A DNA stretch of 64,000 nt from Streptomyces sp. NK15101 (GTDB lineage Bacteria > Actinomycetota > Actinomycetes > Streptomycetales > Streptomycetaceae), in assembly GCF_020400725.1 (NCBI RefSeq), contig NZ_JAINVG010000004.1, positions 62,001-126,000 of the forward strand, written 5' to 3'. Of this stretch, positions 25,340 through 35,059 are shown piece after piece. The translations under genes were made by a program, and so were the position numbers. Position 1 is the first letter of the stretch; each line of letters starts with the position of its first letter. The notes under the pieces are model-generated. The model did no database searches, was not told where the DNA came from, and saw only the letters and a program-made list of their open reading frames with translations.

Positions 25340-25626
25340 CGCTATGTCGACCTGGCCCGGGTCAATGGGGGTCGTGTCTCCGACTATGTCAGACGGGGGG
25401 CCTTGCCGCCAAAAGTCCCTAGTGGGGCAAGGTCGGGCAAAGGTGGACAGTTCAATTATGAATCGTTGGTGACGTGTAGCACTCGCCTTGTAAACAGTGA
25501 ATGGCTATGCGGTTCGTCGGTTGTTTCCGGGGCTCGTCCGCATGCTGGACGGCTGACCGGCAGGCGCAAACGTCCTGAATTGGCCTAATCGCCACCAATC
25601 GGGCCTCACCCCTCTTGAATGGTCGC
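25340..25626. other. AT-richer intergenic region, probable promoter area
   Basis: This stretch before the deacetylase-like gene is noticeably richer in A and T than its surroundings (for example AATTATGAATCG near 25453 and CTTGTAAACAGTGAATGG near 25490). No convincing coding frame, RNA gene or clear -35/-10 pair was recognised. It probably holds the promoter of the two-gene lipoprotein unit that follows. Confidence 0.35.
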
Positions 25627-26424
25627 GTGAAGCCGACCGACCGCCGAGGAGCGCTCCGCGCGGGCGCGGCCGCCGCCCTCGCGGGAGCCCTCTCCACCGC
25701 CTGCGGCACGGAACCCCGCCCCGCCCCCGCCGCCGGACACCACCCCACCGGGCACCACCCCGCCGCAGGGCGTCGCCCCGCCCCCGCGCCCGCCGCCGCC
25801 CCGGCCCCCCGCCGCTTCCCCGGACAGCCGGCCGAGATCACCCACGGCCCCCGCGACCGGCCCCGGGTCGCCCTCACCTTCCACGGCCAGGGCGACCCCG
25901 ACCTCGCCCGGCGGCTCCTCGCCCAGGCGGAGGAGGCCGGCGCCCGCGTCACCGTCCTCGCCGTCGGCGGCTGGCTCGACGACCACCCCGCCATGGCCCG
26001 GCGCATCCTCGACGGCGGCCACGACCTCGGCAACCACACCCAGCACCACATCGACGTCAACGCCATGACCGAGGCCCGGGCCCTCGCCGAGATCGAGGCC
26101 TGCGCCACCCGGCTGCGCCGGCTCACCGGCTCCGTCGGCACCTGGTTCCGCCCCTCCCGCACCCGGCACGCCGGGCCCGCCGTCCTGCGCGCCGCCCGCC
26201 GCGCCGGATACCCGCACGTCCTCTCGTACGACGTCGACTCCCTCGACTTCACCTCGCCCGGCGCCGCGGCCGTCGTCCGCAACGTCACCGGGCCGGTCCG
26301 CGCCGGATCCGTCGTCAGCCTGCACTTCGGCTACCCGGACACCGCCGCCGCGCTGCCCCTCCTCCTCGCCGATCTCGACCGCCGCGGCCTGAGCGCGGTC
26401 ACCACCACGGAGCTGCTGAGCTGA
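25627..26424 (+). CDS. Polysaccharide deacetylase-like lipoprotein with altered metal site
   Basis: The 265-residue protein has an RR-containing signal (TDRRGALRAGAAAALAGALSTAC) that fits a Tat-exported lipoprotein, a Pro/Ala/His-rich linker to about residue 70, then a NodB-like domain. The metal-binding histidine pair is present (GNHTQHHIDVN), but motif 1, normally TFDDG, reads LTFHGQGDPDLA, so the Asp-Asp pair is absent. Motif 3 resembles WFRPSRTRH. It may be a non-canonical or inactive deacetylase. GTG at 25627 is used; a TTG at 25615 is in frame and no strong ribosome site is visible. Its stop overlaps the next gene by one base. Confidence 0.8.
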   Translation: MKPTDRRGALRAGAAAALAGALSTACGTEPRPAPAAGHHPTGHHPAAGRRPAPAPAAAPAPRRFPGQPAEITHGPRDRPRVALTFHGQGDPDLARRLLAQAEEAGARVTVLAVGGWLDDHPAMARRILDGGHDLGNHTQHHIDVNAMTEARALAEIEACATRLRRLTGSVGTWFRPSRTRHAGPAVLRAARRAGYPHVLSYDVDSLDFTSPGAAAVVRNVTGPVRAGSVVSLHFGYPDTAAALPLLLADLDRRGLSAVTTTELLS

Positions 26425-27599
26425 TGGCACACCTCAAGAAGAGAACCAGGACCCTCCTCGCCGCCGCCCTCCTGGTCGCCCTCGCCGGCTGCGGCACCGC
26501 GAACCACTCCGAGGGCGCCGCCCCCGTGAAGAAGGCCGCCGCCGTGCCCAAGCCGGCCACCGCCCCCGCCGGACTCCCCGGCATGCCGCCCCTGCTCGAC
26601 CAGCACGACGTCTACGCCGCCGACCGGCCGAACCGGCTCTCCCCGGTGGTGCGGAACTTCCCCTCCCGGATCTACGTCCCCAACACCAACTCCAACACCG
26701 TCTCCGTCATCGACCCCACGACCTACCAGGTCGTCGAGACCATCCCGGTCGGCGTCCAGCCCCAGCACGTCGTCCCCTCGTGGGACCTGAAGACCCTCTG
26801 GGTCAACAACAACCGGGGCCACACCCTCACCCCCATCGACCCCGCCACCGGCGTCGCCGGCAAGCCCGTCGAGGTCCACGACCCGTACAACCTGTACTTC
26901 ACGCCCAACGGCAAGTACGCCGTCGTCATGGCCTCGCTCGACCGCGAACTCGTCTTCCGCGACCCGCACACCATGGAGCGGAAGAAGTCCGTCCCGGTCA
27001 GCTGCTACGGCGTCAACCACGCCGACTTCTCCGCCGACGGCCGCTACTTCGTCGTCTCCTGCGAGTTCTCCGGAGAACTCCTCAAGGTCGACACCGAGAA
27101 GATGGAGGTGGTCGGCCAGCAGAAACTGCCCTTCGAGGGCGCCATGCCGCAGGACGTGAAGATCTCGCCCGACGGCAAGACCTTCTACATCGCCGACATG
27201 ATGGCCCACGGCATGTGGGTCCTGGACGGCGAGAAGTTCACCACCCCCAGCCTGCTCCCCACCGGCAAGGGCTGCCACGGCCTCTACATCAGCCGCGACT
27301 CGCGCGAGATGTACGTCTCCAACCGCGGCGAGGGCACGGTCTCCGTCTTCGACTTCCAGCAGGACAAGCTCACCAAGAAGTGGCGGCTCCCGGACGGCGG
27401 CTCCCCCGACATGGGCGGCGTCTCCGCCGACGGCAAGGTCCTGTGGCTCTCCGGACGCTACGACGCCGAGGTGTACGCGATCGACACCACCACCGGCAAG
27501 CAGCTCGCCCGCATCCCCGTCGGCAGCGGCCCCCACGGCCTCGCCGTCTATCCGCAGCCCGGCCGCTACTCCCTCGGCCACACCGGCATCTTCCGGTAG
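26424..27599 (+). CDS. YncE-like beta-propeller lipoprotein (YVTN repeats)
   Basis: The 391-residue product has a lipobox signal (LLAAALLVALAGC), a short linker, and about seven beta-propeller repeats of the YVTN/YncE type. Examples are RIYVPNTNSNTVSVIDPTT, MYVSNRGEGTVSVFDF and LWLSGRYDAEVYAIDT. Such propellers act as extracellular binding or surface proteins; no enzyme activity is evident. The ATG at 26424 overlaps the TGA of the deacetylase-like gene, so the two lipoproteins are co-translated and may work together at the cell surface (inference). Confidence 0.88.
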   Translation: MAHLKKRTRTLLAAALLVALAGCGTANHSEGAAPVKKAAAVPKPATAPAGLPGMPPLLDQHDVYAADRPNRLSPVVRNFPSRIYVPNTNSNTVSVIDPTTYQVVETIPVGVQPQHVVPSWDLKTLWVNNNRGHTLTPIDPATGVAGKPVEVHDPYNLYFTPNGKYAVVMASLDRELVFRDPHTMERKKSVPVSCYGVNHADFSADGRYFVVSCEFSGELLKVDTEKMEVVGQQKLPFEGAMPQDVKISPDGKTFYIADMMAHGMWVLDGEKFTTPSLLPTGKGCHGLYISRDSREMYVSNRGEGTVSVFDFQQDKLTKKWRLPDGGSPDMGGVSADGKVLWLSGRYDAEVYAIDTTTGKQLARIPVGSGPHGLAVYPQPGRYSLGHTGIFR

Positions 27600-27611
27600 C
27601 CGCCCGGTCGC

Positions 27612-28250
27612 TCAGCCGGCGATCAGGAGCGCCTCCGAGGCCACCGGGCGGTAGCCCGCCGCCTGGAAGACACGGACGCTGCGGGCGTTGCCCGGGGACT
27701 GCTGGGCCCACACCACCCCGTCCGGGACGAGGTGGCGGGCCGCCGTCGCCAGGGCCCGCCCCAGGCCCCGGTGGCGCACCTCCTCGTCCACCTCGATCGC
27801 CGCCTCCCAGCGGCCCGCGACGCCCCGGCCCAGGACGAGCACCCCGCCGTCGGCCGCCCACACCCGGACGTCGTCGCGGAACTTCAGCGCCCGCGACACC
27901 CGGGGGTGCCCCGGGTCGTCGATCTCACGGAGCTCCAGCGGGGGAGGGCCCGGCAGCGCGTCCGCCACCGTGAGCAGGTCGACGGTGTTCATGTGCCGGC
28001 CGGTGCGGGCCATCAGCGCGAGCAGGAAGCCCGGGTTCATGCTCGCCGCGAGCGGGTCGCTCGACGTGGCCGCCAGCTCGGCCCGCACCCACTCCGGGTC
28101 GGCGTCCGTGAAGACCACCGAATGGGCGGTGAAGGCGAGCACCCCCGCGTCCCGGGGACCCGGCTGCGGCACCACCGTCGTCGAGCCGTCCGGGGGCGGG
28201 AACTCCCCGCGTGCCGCCGCCGCCAGTATCCGTGCCACGTCGTCGCTCAT
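27612..28250 (-). CDS. GNAT-family N-acetyltransferase
   Basis: The 212-residue protein has a C-terminal GNAT fold. The acetyl-CoA-binding motif A is VDEEVRHRGLGRALATAARHL (Arg/Gln-x-x-Gly-x-Gly/Ala), followed by VWAQQSPGNARSVRVFQAAGYRPV. The N-terminal half (residues 1-100) has AFTAHSVVFTDADPEWV, seen in GNATs with an extra N-terminal domain. ATG at 28250 is chosen over an upstream in-frame codon at 28355 because family-like sequence starts there and the gene is divergent from the EF-hand gene. Acceptor substrate unknown. Confidence 0.85.
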   Translation of the reverse strand: MSDDVARILAAAARGEFPPPDGSTTVVPQPGPRDAGVLAFTAHSVVFTDADPEWVRAELAATSSDPLAASMNPGFLLALMARTGRHMNTVDLLTVADALPGPPPLELREIDDPGHPRVSRALKFRDDVRVWAADGGVLVLGRGVAGRWEAAIEVDEEVRHRGLGRALATAARHLVPDGVVWAQQSPGNARSVRVFQAAGYRPVASEALLIAG

Positions 28251-28280
28251 ACCCCCATCATCCTTCGGGGCGCGGCCAGC

Positions 28281-28299
28281 TAATCTGACCCCCGTCAGA
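28281..28299 (+). promoter_or_regulatory. -10 hexamer and small inverted repeat before the EF-hand gene
   Basis: TAATCT at 28281-28286 fits a -10 box. The palindrome TCTGAC-CCCC-GTCAGA (28284-28299) overlaps it and would cover the transcription start, so it could be an operator or a leader hairpin. No clear -35 was seen. Confidence 0.4.
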
Positions 28300-28324
28300 A
28301 AAGCACCAAGAAGGGGCGGACGCA

Positions 28325-28540
28325 GTGGCGGACATCGACGCGGCGCGCAAGGCATTCAACAGTTTCGACGCCGACGGGGACGGTTTCATCACCGCCGCGG
28401 AGTACAAGAGCCTCATGGCGAAGCACGGCGACTTCAACGTCACCGAGACGGTCGCGGAGGTGCTCATCAAGCAGCGCGACGACAACGGGGACGGCGTGCT
28501 GTCCTGGGACGAGTTCTGGGCGCACTACAGCAAGGCGTGA
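28325..28540 (+). CDS. Small EF-hand calcium-binding protein
   Basis: The 71-residue protein consists almost entirely of two EF-hand loops, DADGDGFITAAE (about residues 15-26) and DDNGDGVLSWDE (about 52-63), each with acidic ligands at positions 1, 3, 5 and 12. The flanking helices complete a calmodulin-like pair, so it should bind two Ca2+ in the cytoplasm (no signal peptide). The GTG at 28325 is preceded by AAGAAGGGG. It is a single-gene unit, divergent from the GNAT gene and ended by a hairpin shared with sdaA. The target protein is unknown. Confidence 0.9.
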   Translation: MADIDAARKAFNSFDADGDGFITAAEYKSLMAKHGDFNVTETVAEVLIKQRDDNGDGVLSWDEFWAHYSKA

Positions 28541-28550
28541 GCCGCGGGCC

Positions 28551-28585
28551 GGGCGGGTGCGGCAACGCGGAGTTGCCGCCCGCCC
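28551..28585. terminator. Bidirectional terminator between the EF-hand gene and sdaA
   Basis: GGGCGG-GT-GCGGCAAC (28551-28566) pairs with GTTGCCGC-CCGCCC (28572-28585), leaving a GT bulge and a five-base loop. It lies between convergent genes. Confidence 0.65.
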
Positions 28586-28616
28586 TCGCCTGCTCACACG
28601 GCGGTGGACAAACGGT

Positions 28617-29987
<1,371 letters not shown>

Positions 29988-30056
29988 GGAAGGACTCCTT
30001 GTGGGGGCTAGACGCCGTTGTCTGCCGGGGTGGAGCAGAAAGGCTGAGCAAGGGGC

Positions 30057-30094
30057 GGGGCACCGCGCCCACTGTCCAGTGTGCGCGGTGCCCC
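30057..30094 (-). terminator. Hairpin between glyA and sdaA
   Basis: GGGGCACCGCGC (30057-30068) pairs with GCGCGGTGCCCC (30083-30094), with an inner ACTG/CAGT extension. It follows glyA on the minus strand and should end or attenuate the gcv-glyA message before sdaA. Confidence 0.75.
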
Positions 30095-30136
30095 GGAGCT
30101 TTCGTACGAATGAAACCGGAACTAAAGCGTACGAAA

Positions 30137-31405
30137 TTACTTCAGGCCGGGGTACAGCGGGTGCTTGTCCGCCAGCGCGGTCACCCGGGCCTTGAGGGCG
30201 GCGGCCTTGTCGGCGTCGAAGCCCGGCTTCAGGGCCTCGGCGATGACGTCGGCGACCTCGGCGAAGTCCTCGGCCTGGAAGCCGCGGGTCGCGAGCGCCG
30301 GCGTGCCGATGCGCAGACCCGAGGTGACCATCGGCGGGCGCGGGTCGTTCGGAACGGCGTTCCGGTTGACCGTGATGCCGACCTCGTGGAGGCGGTCCTC
30401 GGCCTGCTGGCCGTCGAGCTCGGAGTTGCGCAGGTCCACCAGGACCAGGTGCACGTCCGTGCCGCCGGACAGGACGGAGACGCCGTGGGCGGCGACGTCG
30501 TCCTGCACCAGGCGCTCGGCCAGGGCGCGGGCGCCGTCCAGGGTGCGCTGCTGGCGCTCCTTGAACTCCTCCGAGGCCGCGACCTTGAAGGAGACGGCCT
30601 TGGCCGCGATCACGTGTTCCAGCGGGCCGCCCTGGAAGCCGGGGAAGACCGAGGAGTTCAGCTTCTTCGCGAACTCCTTCTTCGCCAGGATGATGCCGCC
30701 GCGCGGGCCGCCGAGCGTCTTGTGCGTGGTGGAGGTCACCACGTCCGCGTACTCGACCGGGTTCGGGTGCAGGCCCGCGGCCACGAGGCCCGCGAAGTGG
30801 GCCATGTCGACCCACAGGTAGGCCTCGACCTCGTCGGCGATCCGGCGGAACTCCGCGAAGTCCAGCTGACGCGGGTACGCCGACCAGCCGGCGATGATCA
30901 CCTTCGGGCGGTGCTCCTTGGCGAGGCGCTCGACCTCGGCCATGTCGACCAGGCCGGCCTCGTCCACGTGGTACGCGACCACGTTGAACTGCTTGCCGGA
31001 GAAGTTCAGGCGCATGCCGTGGGTGAGGTGGCCGCCGTGCGCCAGGTCCAGACCCAGGATCGTGTCGCCGGGCTGGGCGATCGCGAAGAGGGCGGCCTGG
31101 TTCGCGGAGGCGCCGGAGTGCGGCTGGACGTTGGCGTACTCGGCGCCGAACAGGTCCTTGATCCGGTCGATGGCGATCTGCTCGGCCACGTCGACGTGCT
31201 CGCAGCCGCCGTAGTAGCGGCGGCCCGGGTAGCCCTCGGCGTACTTGTTGGTGAGGACGGAGCCCTGGGCCTCCATGACCGCGACCGGAGCGAAGTTCTC
31301 CGAGGCGATCATCTCGAGGGTGGACTGCTGACGGCGGAGCTCGGCGTCGACGGCGGCGGCGACGTCGGGGTCCAGCTCGTGGAGGGGAGTGTTCAGAAGC
31401 GACAT
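30137..31405 (-). CDS. glyA: Serine hydroxymethyltransferase
   Basis: The 422-residue enzyme has all family marks: [10 protein letters not shown] at the N terminus, [28 protein letters not shown], and the pyridoxal-phosphate lysine in [16 protein letters not shown]. It converts serine plus tetrahydrofolate to glycine plus methylene-tetrahydrofolate. It follows gcvH by 32 bases on the same strand and so belongs to the riboswitch-led gcvT-gcvH-glyA unit. The ATG at 31405 gives the usual N terminus [14 protein letters not shown]. Confidence 0.97.
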   Translation of the reverse strand: MSLLNTPLHELDPDVAAAVDAELRRQQSTLEMIASENFAPVAVMEAQGSVLTNKYAEGYPGRRYYGGCEHVDVAEQIAIDRIKDLFGAEYANVQPHSGASANQAALFAIAQPGDTILGLDLAHGGHLTHGMRLNFSGKQFNVVAYHVDEAGLVDMAEVERLAKEHRPKVIIAGWSAYPRQLDFAEFRRIADEVEAYLWVDMAHFAGLVAAGLHPNPVEYADVVTSTTHKTLGGPRGGIILAKKEFAKKLNSSVFPGFQGGPLEHVIAAKAVSFKVAASEEFKERQQRTLDGARALAERLVQDDVAAHGVSVLSGGTDVHLVLVDLRNSELDGQQAEDRLHEVGITVNRNAVPNDPRPPMVTSGLRIGTPALATRGFQAEDFAEVADVIAEALKPGFDADKAAALKARVTALADKHPLYPGLK

Positions 31406-31437
31406 GAATCGATCCCTAGGGGGTCTCGGGCCCGGTC

Positions 31438-31815
31438 TCAGTTCCCGGCGAACGCGGTGTACTCGTCGGCGGAGAGCAGGTCCTCCGGCTCGCCCGTGAC
31501 GCGCACCTTGAACAGCCAGCCACCCTCGAACGGAGCCGTGTTCACCAGGGACGGGTCGTCCACCACGTCCTGGTTGGCCTCGACGACCTCGCCCGTGACG
31601 GGGGAGTAGAGGTCGCTGACCGACTTCGTCGACTCCAGCTCGCCACAGGTCTCGCCCGCGGCGACGGTGTCGCCGACGGCGGGGAGCTGGGCGTAGACGA
31701 CGTCACCGAGCGCGTTGGCCGCGAACTCCGTGATGCCGACCGTCGCGACGCCGTCCTCGGCGGCCGACAGCCACTCGTGCTCCTTGGTGTAGCGCAGCTC
31801 GTTGGGGTTGCTCAT
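31438..31815 (-). CDS. gcvH: Glycine cleavage system H protein
   Basis: The 125-residue lipoyl carrier has the family start RYTKEHEWL and the lipoylation lysine in [21 protein letters not shown] (about Lys63), with a conserved C-terminal GGWLFKV. It shuttles the aminomethyl group from GcvP to GcvT. ATG at 31815 has AGGAG at nine bases. It lies between gcvT and glyA on one transcript. The gcvP and gcvL partners are not in this window. Confidence 0.96.
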   Translation of the reverse strand: MSNPNELRYTKEHEWLSAAEDGVATVGITEFAANALGDVVYAQLPAVGDTVAAGETCGELESTKSVSDLYSPVTGEVVEANQDVVDDPSLVNTAPFEGGWLFKVRVTGEPEDLLSADEYTAFAGN

Positions 31816-31892
31816 GACCTGATTCTCCTGGATCGGGGGAGTACTGATGAACGTGGGTCTTACGGGATGAGACGAGGAGTGAGACGACTGCG

Positions 31893-33017
31893 TCACTTCT
31901 GGCGCTTGTAGAACGGCAGGGCCACGACCTCGTACGGCTCGTGGGTGCCACGGATGTCCACACCTACACCCTGGGTGCCGGGCGTGGCGTGCGCCGCGTC
32001 CACGTACGCCATCGCGATCGGCTTTCCGAGGGTCGGGGACGGGGCGCCGGAGGTGACCTCGCCGATGACCTCGCCGTCCTTGACGACCTGGAAGCCGGCG
32101 CGCGGGACCCGGCGGCCCTCGGCGATCAGACCGACCAGCTTGCGCGGCGGGGCGGTCTCGGCGCGCTCGGCGGCCTTCTCGAGCGCCTCGCGGCCGACGA
32201 AGCGGCCCTCGTTGGTCGTCTTCTCGAACTTCACGACCCGGCCCAGGCCCGCGTCGAAGGGGGTGAGGGCGGTGGTCAGCTCGTGGCCGTACAGCGGCAT
32301 GCCCGCCTCCAGGCGGAGCGTGTCGCGGCAGGACAGGCCGCAGGGGATCAGGCCGACGCCCTCGCCCGCCTCGGTCAGCGCCTTCCACACGCCCTCGGCG
32401 TGCTCGGGCTTCAGGAACAGCTCGAAGCCGTCCTCGCCGGTGTAGCCGGTGCGGGCGATCAGGGCGGGCACGCCCGCGACCGTGCCGGGCAGGCCGGCGT
32501 AGTACTTCAGGCCGTCCAGGTCGGCGTCGGTGAGCGACTTCAGGATGCCGGGGGACTCCGGGCCCTGGACCGCGATCAGGGCGTACGCGTCGCGGTCGTC
32601 GCGCACCTCGGCGTCGAAGCCCGCGGCGCGCTCGGTCAGCGCGTCCAGGACGACCTGGGCGTTGGAGGCGTTGGCGACGACCATGTACTCGGTCTCGCCG
32701 AGGCGGTAGACGATCAGGTCGTCGAGGATGCCGCCGTCCTCCTGGCAGATCATCGTGTAGCGGGCGCGGCCGTTGCCCACGGTGGAGATGTTGCCGACCA
32801 GCGCGAAGTCGAGGAGCTCCACGGCCTGCGGGCCGGTGACGGTGATCTCGCCCATGTGGGAGAGGTCGAAGAGACCGGCCCTGGTGCGGACGGCGTTGTG
32901 CTCGTCGCGCTCGCTGCCGTACCGGAGCGGCATGTCCCAGCCGGCGAAGTCGGTCATGGTCGCGCCCAGCGAACGATGCAGGGCATCGAGGGCGGTCAGA
33001 CGGGGGGCAGTGCTCAT
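31893..33017 (-). CDS. gcvT: Aminomethyltransferase (glycine cleavage T protein)
   Basis: The 374-residue protein matches GcvT throughout: [36 protein letters not shown], the folate-binding YTGEDGFEL and [21 protein letters not shown], and a C-terminal beta barrel. It releases ammonia from aminomethyl-H protein and forms methylene-tetrahydrofolate. The ATG at 33017 has GGGAG upstream. It is the first gene of the operon and directly follows a tandem glycine riboswitch, so it should be switched on by glycine. Confidence 0.97.
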   Translation of the reverse strand: MSTAPRLTALDALHRSLGATMTDFAGWDMPLRYGSERDEHNAVRTRAGLFDLSHMGEITVTGPQAVELLDFALVGNISTVGNGRARYTMICQEDGGILDDLIVYRLGETEYMVVANASNAQVVLDALTERAAGFDAEVRDDRDAYALIAVQGPESPGILKSLTDADLDGLKYYAGLPGTVAGVPALIARTGYTGEDGFELFLKPEHAEGVWKALTEAGEGVGLIPCGLSCRDTLRLEAGMPLYGHELTTALTPFDAGLGRVVKFEKTTNEGRFVGREALEKAAERAETAPPRKLVGLIAEGRRVPRAGFQVVKDGEVIGEVTSGAPSPTLGKPIAMAYVDAAHATPGTQGVGVDIRGTHEPYEVVALPFYKRQK

Positions 33018-33074
33018 GGGGTGGCTCCCGGGTCCCAAGGGCGTGATCGGTGACGAAAACACATGACGGGCGAG

Positions 33075-33290
33075 GACGTCCTCCCCATCTGTCATGGAAC
33101 CTGAGAGGTTCACCGAGAGCATCTCGTCACCGAGAGATCGGCTTGCACCTTGGGTGGGGACACGGCGAGGTGTCCCGCTTTTCAGATCTGCCTCATCCAC
33201 GCGGTACGGGGCCTGAGAGATTCAAGGGAGGGTCTTGCTCCTTCGGCGCCCGGACGCGCTCGGCGGTCCGGAACTCTCCCGCGCGGATTC
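33075..33290 (-). promoter_or_regulatory. Tandem glycine riboswitch upstream of gcvT
   Basis: Read on the minus strand, two glycine aptamers lie in series. The first (about 33203-33288) has GGGAGAGTTCC, then GCGCCGAAGGAGCAAG and GAATCTCTCAGGC. The second (about 33078-33195) has CCAAGGTGCAAGCC, then GTGAACCTCTCAGG and CATGACAGA. The CTCTCAGG and GGAGCAA/GGTGCAA elements are the conserved cores of this RNA class, and the place directly before gcvT fits. Glycine binding would switch on the operon. The expression platform between 33018 and 33075 was not resolved. Confidence 0.93.
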
Positions 33291-33320
33291 GAGCGGCCGG
33301 TATGCGATTGTGCGGCGACT

Positions 33321-33339
33321 GTGCGCGCCTGGCGCGCAC
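33321..33339. promoter_or_regulatory. 19-bp palindrome between gcv operon and P-loop gene
   Basis: GTGCGCGCC, a central T, then GGCGCGCAC forms a perfect 9-bp dyad in the divergent gap. It lies upstream of the riboswitch RNA and downstream (on the minus strand) of where a gcv promoter would sit, so it is a candidate operator for a dimeric regulator. Confidence 0.4.
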
Positions 33340-33372
33340 ATCATCGCACGCGGTGTCGGCGGGGCAAATCGC

Positions 33373-33400
33373 TTGCGCACCATTACCATTTCTTTACACT
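33373..33400 (+). promoter_or_regulatory. HrdB-like promoter for the P-loop gene
   Basis: TTGCGC (33373-33378) and TACACT (33395-33400) are separated by 16 bases, a reasonable primary-sigma promoter. Transcription would start near 33407. GGTCTC-CT-GAGACC repeats then precede the ribosome site AGGGGGAG at 33440-33447. Confidence 0.5.
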
Positions 33401-33452
33401 TCATGGGCAAGGGTCTCCTCAGGTCTCCTGAGACCCGTACAGGGGGAGAACG

Positions 33453-34109
33453 ATGAGGATCCAGCACACCGGCGCATACGCGGCGGGCACCGACATACCG
33501 TCCCAGCGGGCCCGCGCCCGGAGCCGCGGACGTCTCCTGCGGGACCTGCGCGAGCGCGGGGGCCGCGGCCCCCGCTCCCTCACCTTCGCCGCCGGCGACC
33601 TCGTCGTCGTCTCCGGGCTGCCCGGCAGCGGCAAGTCCACCCTGATGAAGCGCGCCGCCCGGGGCGGCGCCATCGACTCCCAGGACGTCCGCGAGCGCTG
33701 GGAGGCCCGCATGCCCCGCCTCCTGCCCTACGCCGTCTACCGCCCCCTGGTCCGGATCGCGCACTACGCCGCACTGCGCCGGGCCCTGCGCTCCGGCGAG
33801 AGCGTGATCGTCCACGACTGCGGCACCCAGTCCTGGGTGCGGGGCTGGCTCGCCCGCGAGGCGAGACGGCGCGGCCGCGACCTGCACCTGCTCCTCCTCG
33901 ACGTCACCCCGGACACCGCGAAGGCCGGCCAGCACGCCCGGGGCCGGGGCGTCTCCGCGTACGCCTTCGGGCGCCACCGGCGGGCCGTCGGCCGGCTCCT
34001 GCGGGCCGCCGAGGCCGGCCGCCTGCCGCACGGCTGCGCCTCGGCGACCCTCCTCGACCGGGCCGCCGCCGACTCCCTCCGCAGCATCGGCTTCCGGCAG
34101 GCCGCCTGA
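33453..34109 (+). CDS. P-loop AAA-type ATPase/kinase-like protein
   Basis: The 218-residue protein has a clear Walker A, VVVSGLPGSGKSTLM (about residues 51-65), followed by IDSQDVRERWE and VIVHDCGTQSW, and a distal LLLLDVTPDTAKAGQHARGRGVS, as in zeta-toxin/kinase-like P-loop proteins of the AAA_33 group. These phosphorylate small molecules or nucleotides; no antitoxin or phosphotransferase partner is adjacent, so the substrate is unknown. The ATG at 33453 has AGGGGGAG five bases upstream. It is a single gene, divergent from the gcv operon. Confidence 0.82.
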   Translation: MRIQHTGAYAAGTDIPSQRARARSRGRLLRDLRERGGRGPRSLTFAAGDLVVVSGLPGSGKSTLMKRAARGGAIDSQDVRERWEARMPRLLPYAVYRPLVRIAHYAALRRALRSGESVIVHDCGTQSWVRGWLAREARRRGRDLHLLLLDVTPDTAKAGQHARGRGVSAYAFGRHRRAVGRLLRAAEAGRLPHGCASATLLDRAAADSLRSIGFRQAA

Positions 34110-34240
34110 GGTCCGGGCGGCGTCCCGGCCGTCCCGGGACGCCCGTACCCTTCCCTTCTGGCCACGGAGGTGCCGGGGCGGCGTTAGGGTGCTGCCGGGC
34201 GGCCGGTGCGGAAGGCCGTGCGAGAAGGGGAAACGCGACC

Positions 34241-34981
34241 GTGGACGTGACGTGGCCGGGCAACGAGCTCGAAGAGGTCCTTGCCGCCTCACTGGGCAAT
34301 CCCGAGGCGGGTGGCCGCATCGTCGAGGTGCTGGGCCGCAGCCCGGTCTGGGTGCCCCTGCCCAACGGCGGCGGCCCCGACAGTCAGGCCCTGGACCTCG
34401 CCACCATGGAGATCGACGGCGCGGCCTACGTCCCCGTCTTCAGCTCCGAGCAGCAGTTCCTCGCCTGTGTCGGCGACCACATGTCCTTCACCGTCGCCCC
34501 GGCCCGTGACTTCGCCCGCGGCCTGCCCCCGCAGCTCGGCATCGCCGTGAACCCCGGCGGCGCCGTCGGCGTCCCGCTGCCCCCGCCCGCCGTCGCCGAG
34601 CTCTGCCGCGCCGGCCGCACCCCGCTCGACGGCCCCGCCAGCGGCGGCCGCGTGCGGCTCTTCGAGCCCGACTGGCAGGACGACCCGGTCGACTTCCTCG
34701 CCGCCGCCTCCGCCGAGTTCGAGGCCACCGGCGTCGTCGCCACCGCCCGCCGCGCCCTCGCCAGCGTCGAGGGCACCGAACCCGCCCTCTTCGTCGGCGT
34801 CCAGCTCTCCCACTGGGAGGGCGCCGACCGCACCGCCCCCCTGGACGCCCTCGGCCGTGCCCTCGGCCGGGTCGAGGTCGCCTGGCCGGTCAACCTCATC
34901 CTGCTCGACATGGCGCAGGACCCGGTCGGCGACTGGATGCTGGAACGGGTGCGCCCCTTCTACCAGCGTGGCGGCGCCTGA
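34241..34981 (+). CDS. SseB-family protein (enhanced serine sensitivity), first copy
   Basis: The 246-residue protein has an N-terminal SseB domain (VWVPLPNGGG, MEIDGAAYVPVFSSEQQF, DFARGLPPQLGIAVNPGG, about residues 20-115) and a C-terminal SseB_C-like part (ALFVGVQLSHWEG, ending ERVRPFYQR). SseB in Escherichia coli affects serine sensitivity; a biochemical role is not established. GTG at 34241 is preceded by GAAGGGG. It is the first of two related genes in tandem, a little downstream of the serine/glycine genes, which may or may not be meaningful. Confidence 0.88.
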   Translation: MDVTWPGNELEEVLAASLGNPEAGGRIVEVLGRSPVWVPLPNGGGPDSQALDLATMEIDGAAYVPVFSSEQQFLACVGDHMSFTVAPARDFARGLPPQLGIAVNPGGAVGVPLPPPAVAELCRAGRTPLDGPASGGRVRLFEPDWQDDPVDFLAAASAEFEATGVVATARRALASVEGTEPALFVGVQLSHWEGADRTAPLDALGRALGRVEVAWPVNLILLDMAQDPVGDWMLERVRPFYQRGGA

Positions 34982-35059
34982 GCGGCCCCCTGTTTAAGCT
35001 GAACTGACTCGATCGCTGGACAGACGTACGTGGTGGACGGAAGAGGGGCGGGACCCAGG

